Position numbers and translations under genes: made by a program. Shown here one piece after another: positions 63,041 through 64,000 of a stretch of DNA of 64,000 nt. Source of the DNA: Sipunculus nudus (Eukaryota > Annelida > Sipuncula > Golfingiida > Sipunculidae); NCBI GenBank assembly GCA_026874595.1, contig CM049315.1, positions 39,078,164 through 39,142,163 on the forward strand, written 5' to 3'. The notes below the pieces were generated by a model. That model saw only the letters and a list, made by a program, of their open reading frames with translations. It did not search any database and was not told the DNA's origin. The stretch's first letter is position 1; each line of letters opens with the position of its first letter.

Positions 63041-64000
63041 CCATAGTCTGACACACACCCTTTATACTTGCTTATGAATTTACTTAAGACAGTCTGTGCC
63101 ATGTCTGTGACAATCTTGTGACAGTGACAATCTTGTGACACACACCCCTTATACTTGCTTGTAAATTTGCTTGGGAAAGTCAATGCCATGTTTGCGACAA
63201 TCTTGTGACAGTGACAATCTTGTGACACACACCCTTTATACTTGCTTGTAAATTTGCTCGGGGAAAGTCTGTGCCATGTTTATGACAATCTTGTGACAGT
63301 GACAATCTTGTAACACACACCCTTTACACTTGCTTGTAAATTTGATTGGGAAATTCTATGCCATGTTTGTGACAATCTTGTGACAGTGACAATCTTGTGA
63401 CACACACCCCTTATACTTGCTTATAAATTTGCTTGGGACAGTCTGTGCCATGTTTGTGACAGTGACAATCTTGTGACACACACCCTTTATACTTGCTTGT
63501 AAATTTGATTAGGAAAGTCTGTGCCTTGTTTATGACAATCTTGTGACAGTGACAATCTTGTGACACACACCCCTTATACTTGCTTGTAAAATTGCTTGGG
63601 AAAGTCTATGCCATGCTTGTGACAATATTTTGACAGTGACAATCTTGTGACACACTCCCTTTATACTTGCTTGTAAATTTGTTTGGGAAAGTCTATGCCA
63701 TGTTTGTGACAATCTTGTGACAACTTTGTGACACACTCCCTTTATGCTTGCAGGTACATTTGCTTGGGAAAGTCTATGCCATGTTTGTGACAATCTTGTG
63801 ACAATGACAATCTTGTGACACACACCGTTTATACTTGCTTGTAAATTTGCTTGGTAATGTCAATGCCATGTTTGTGACAATCTTGTGACAATCTTGTGAC
63901 ACACTCCCTTTATGCTTGCTGGTAAATTTGCTTGGGAAAGTCTGTGCCATGTTTATGACAATCTTGTGACAGTGACAATCTTGTAACACACACCCTTTAC
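63040..64000. repeat. 87-bp satellite array, reaching the window edge
   Basis: The landmark TTATACTTG (or TTACACTTG, TTATGCTTG) occurs at 63062, 63149, 63236, 63324, 63411, 63487, 63574, 63661, 63742, 63829, 63910 and 63997. Spacing is mostly 87 bp, with 76- and 81-bp units where an internal subrepeat is missing. Each unit contains CTTGTAAATTTGCTTGGGAA, GTGCCATGTTTGTGACA and one or two copies of GACAATCTTGTGACA. As 87 is 29 codons, minus-strand frames stay open in stretches (unit includes SQDCHCHKIV and SKFTSKYKG), which I take as fortuitous. The array continues beyond the window. Confidence 0.97.

Noticed and set aside
63530-63989. Open frames with 29-residue repeats
   Set aside because: They follow from the 87-bp satellite; units with 76- or 88-bp spacing break the frame, and no start or signal context is seen.

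Overview
The window is eukaryotic nuclear DNA from a spiralian animal, most likely a bivalve mollusc. The evidence is AT-rich sequence, intron-containing genes with GT/AG splice sites, long (TA)n and poly-G/poly-C tracts, many foldback and tandem repeats, and gene families typical of molluscs (divergent TRPC channel, RING/B-box TRIM protein, carbohydrate-binding module of the GH10-xylanase type). The species cannot be named from the sequence alone.

Layout. 1-9.9 kb has no convincing gene; it holds microsatellites, a foldback element and a 0.7-kb dispersed repeat. 10.0-11.05 kb carries the 3' end of a non-LTR retrotransposon. 12.35-13.16 kb is a short DNA transposon with terminal inverted repeats and an internal 94-bp tandem array. 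14.8-17.5 kb (minus) holds a TRIM-type RING/B-box/coiled-coil gene followed by a frameshifted NHL-like beta-propeller part. 17.6-31.8 kb is gene-poor, with several local duplications (1.5-kb-spaced direct repeat, nearly identical 144-bp tandem pair, TG-rich interspersed elements). 31.8-45.7 kb (plus) is the best gene in the window: an 11-exon TRPC-type cation channel whose splice phases all join to give 804 residues. Its fourth coding intron contains two copies of one repeat element in opposite orientation, each with a hairpin-forming 21-bp minisatellite.

48.5-50.45 kb (minus) is a 3-exon gene for a secreted 360-residue protein with a PAN/apple-like cysteine motif and otherwise unrecognised domains; its promoter region is tandemly duplicated. 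A decayed paralogue lies at 53.7-54.6 kb. 59.6-60.7 kb (plus) is a disrupted gene for a carbohydrate-binding module, with a partial second copy of its promoter and first exon at 61.1-61.9 kb. From about 63.04 kb to the window end runs an 87-bp satellite.

The genes do not form a pathway. The common theme is local tandem duplication followed by decay (secreted-protein pair, carbohydrate-binding pair, TRIM propeller) amid heavy repeat insertion. Exon structures were worked out by hand from splice sites and phase; no database search was possible.
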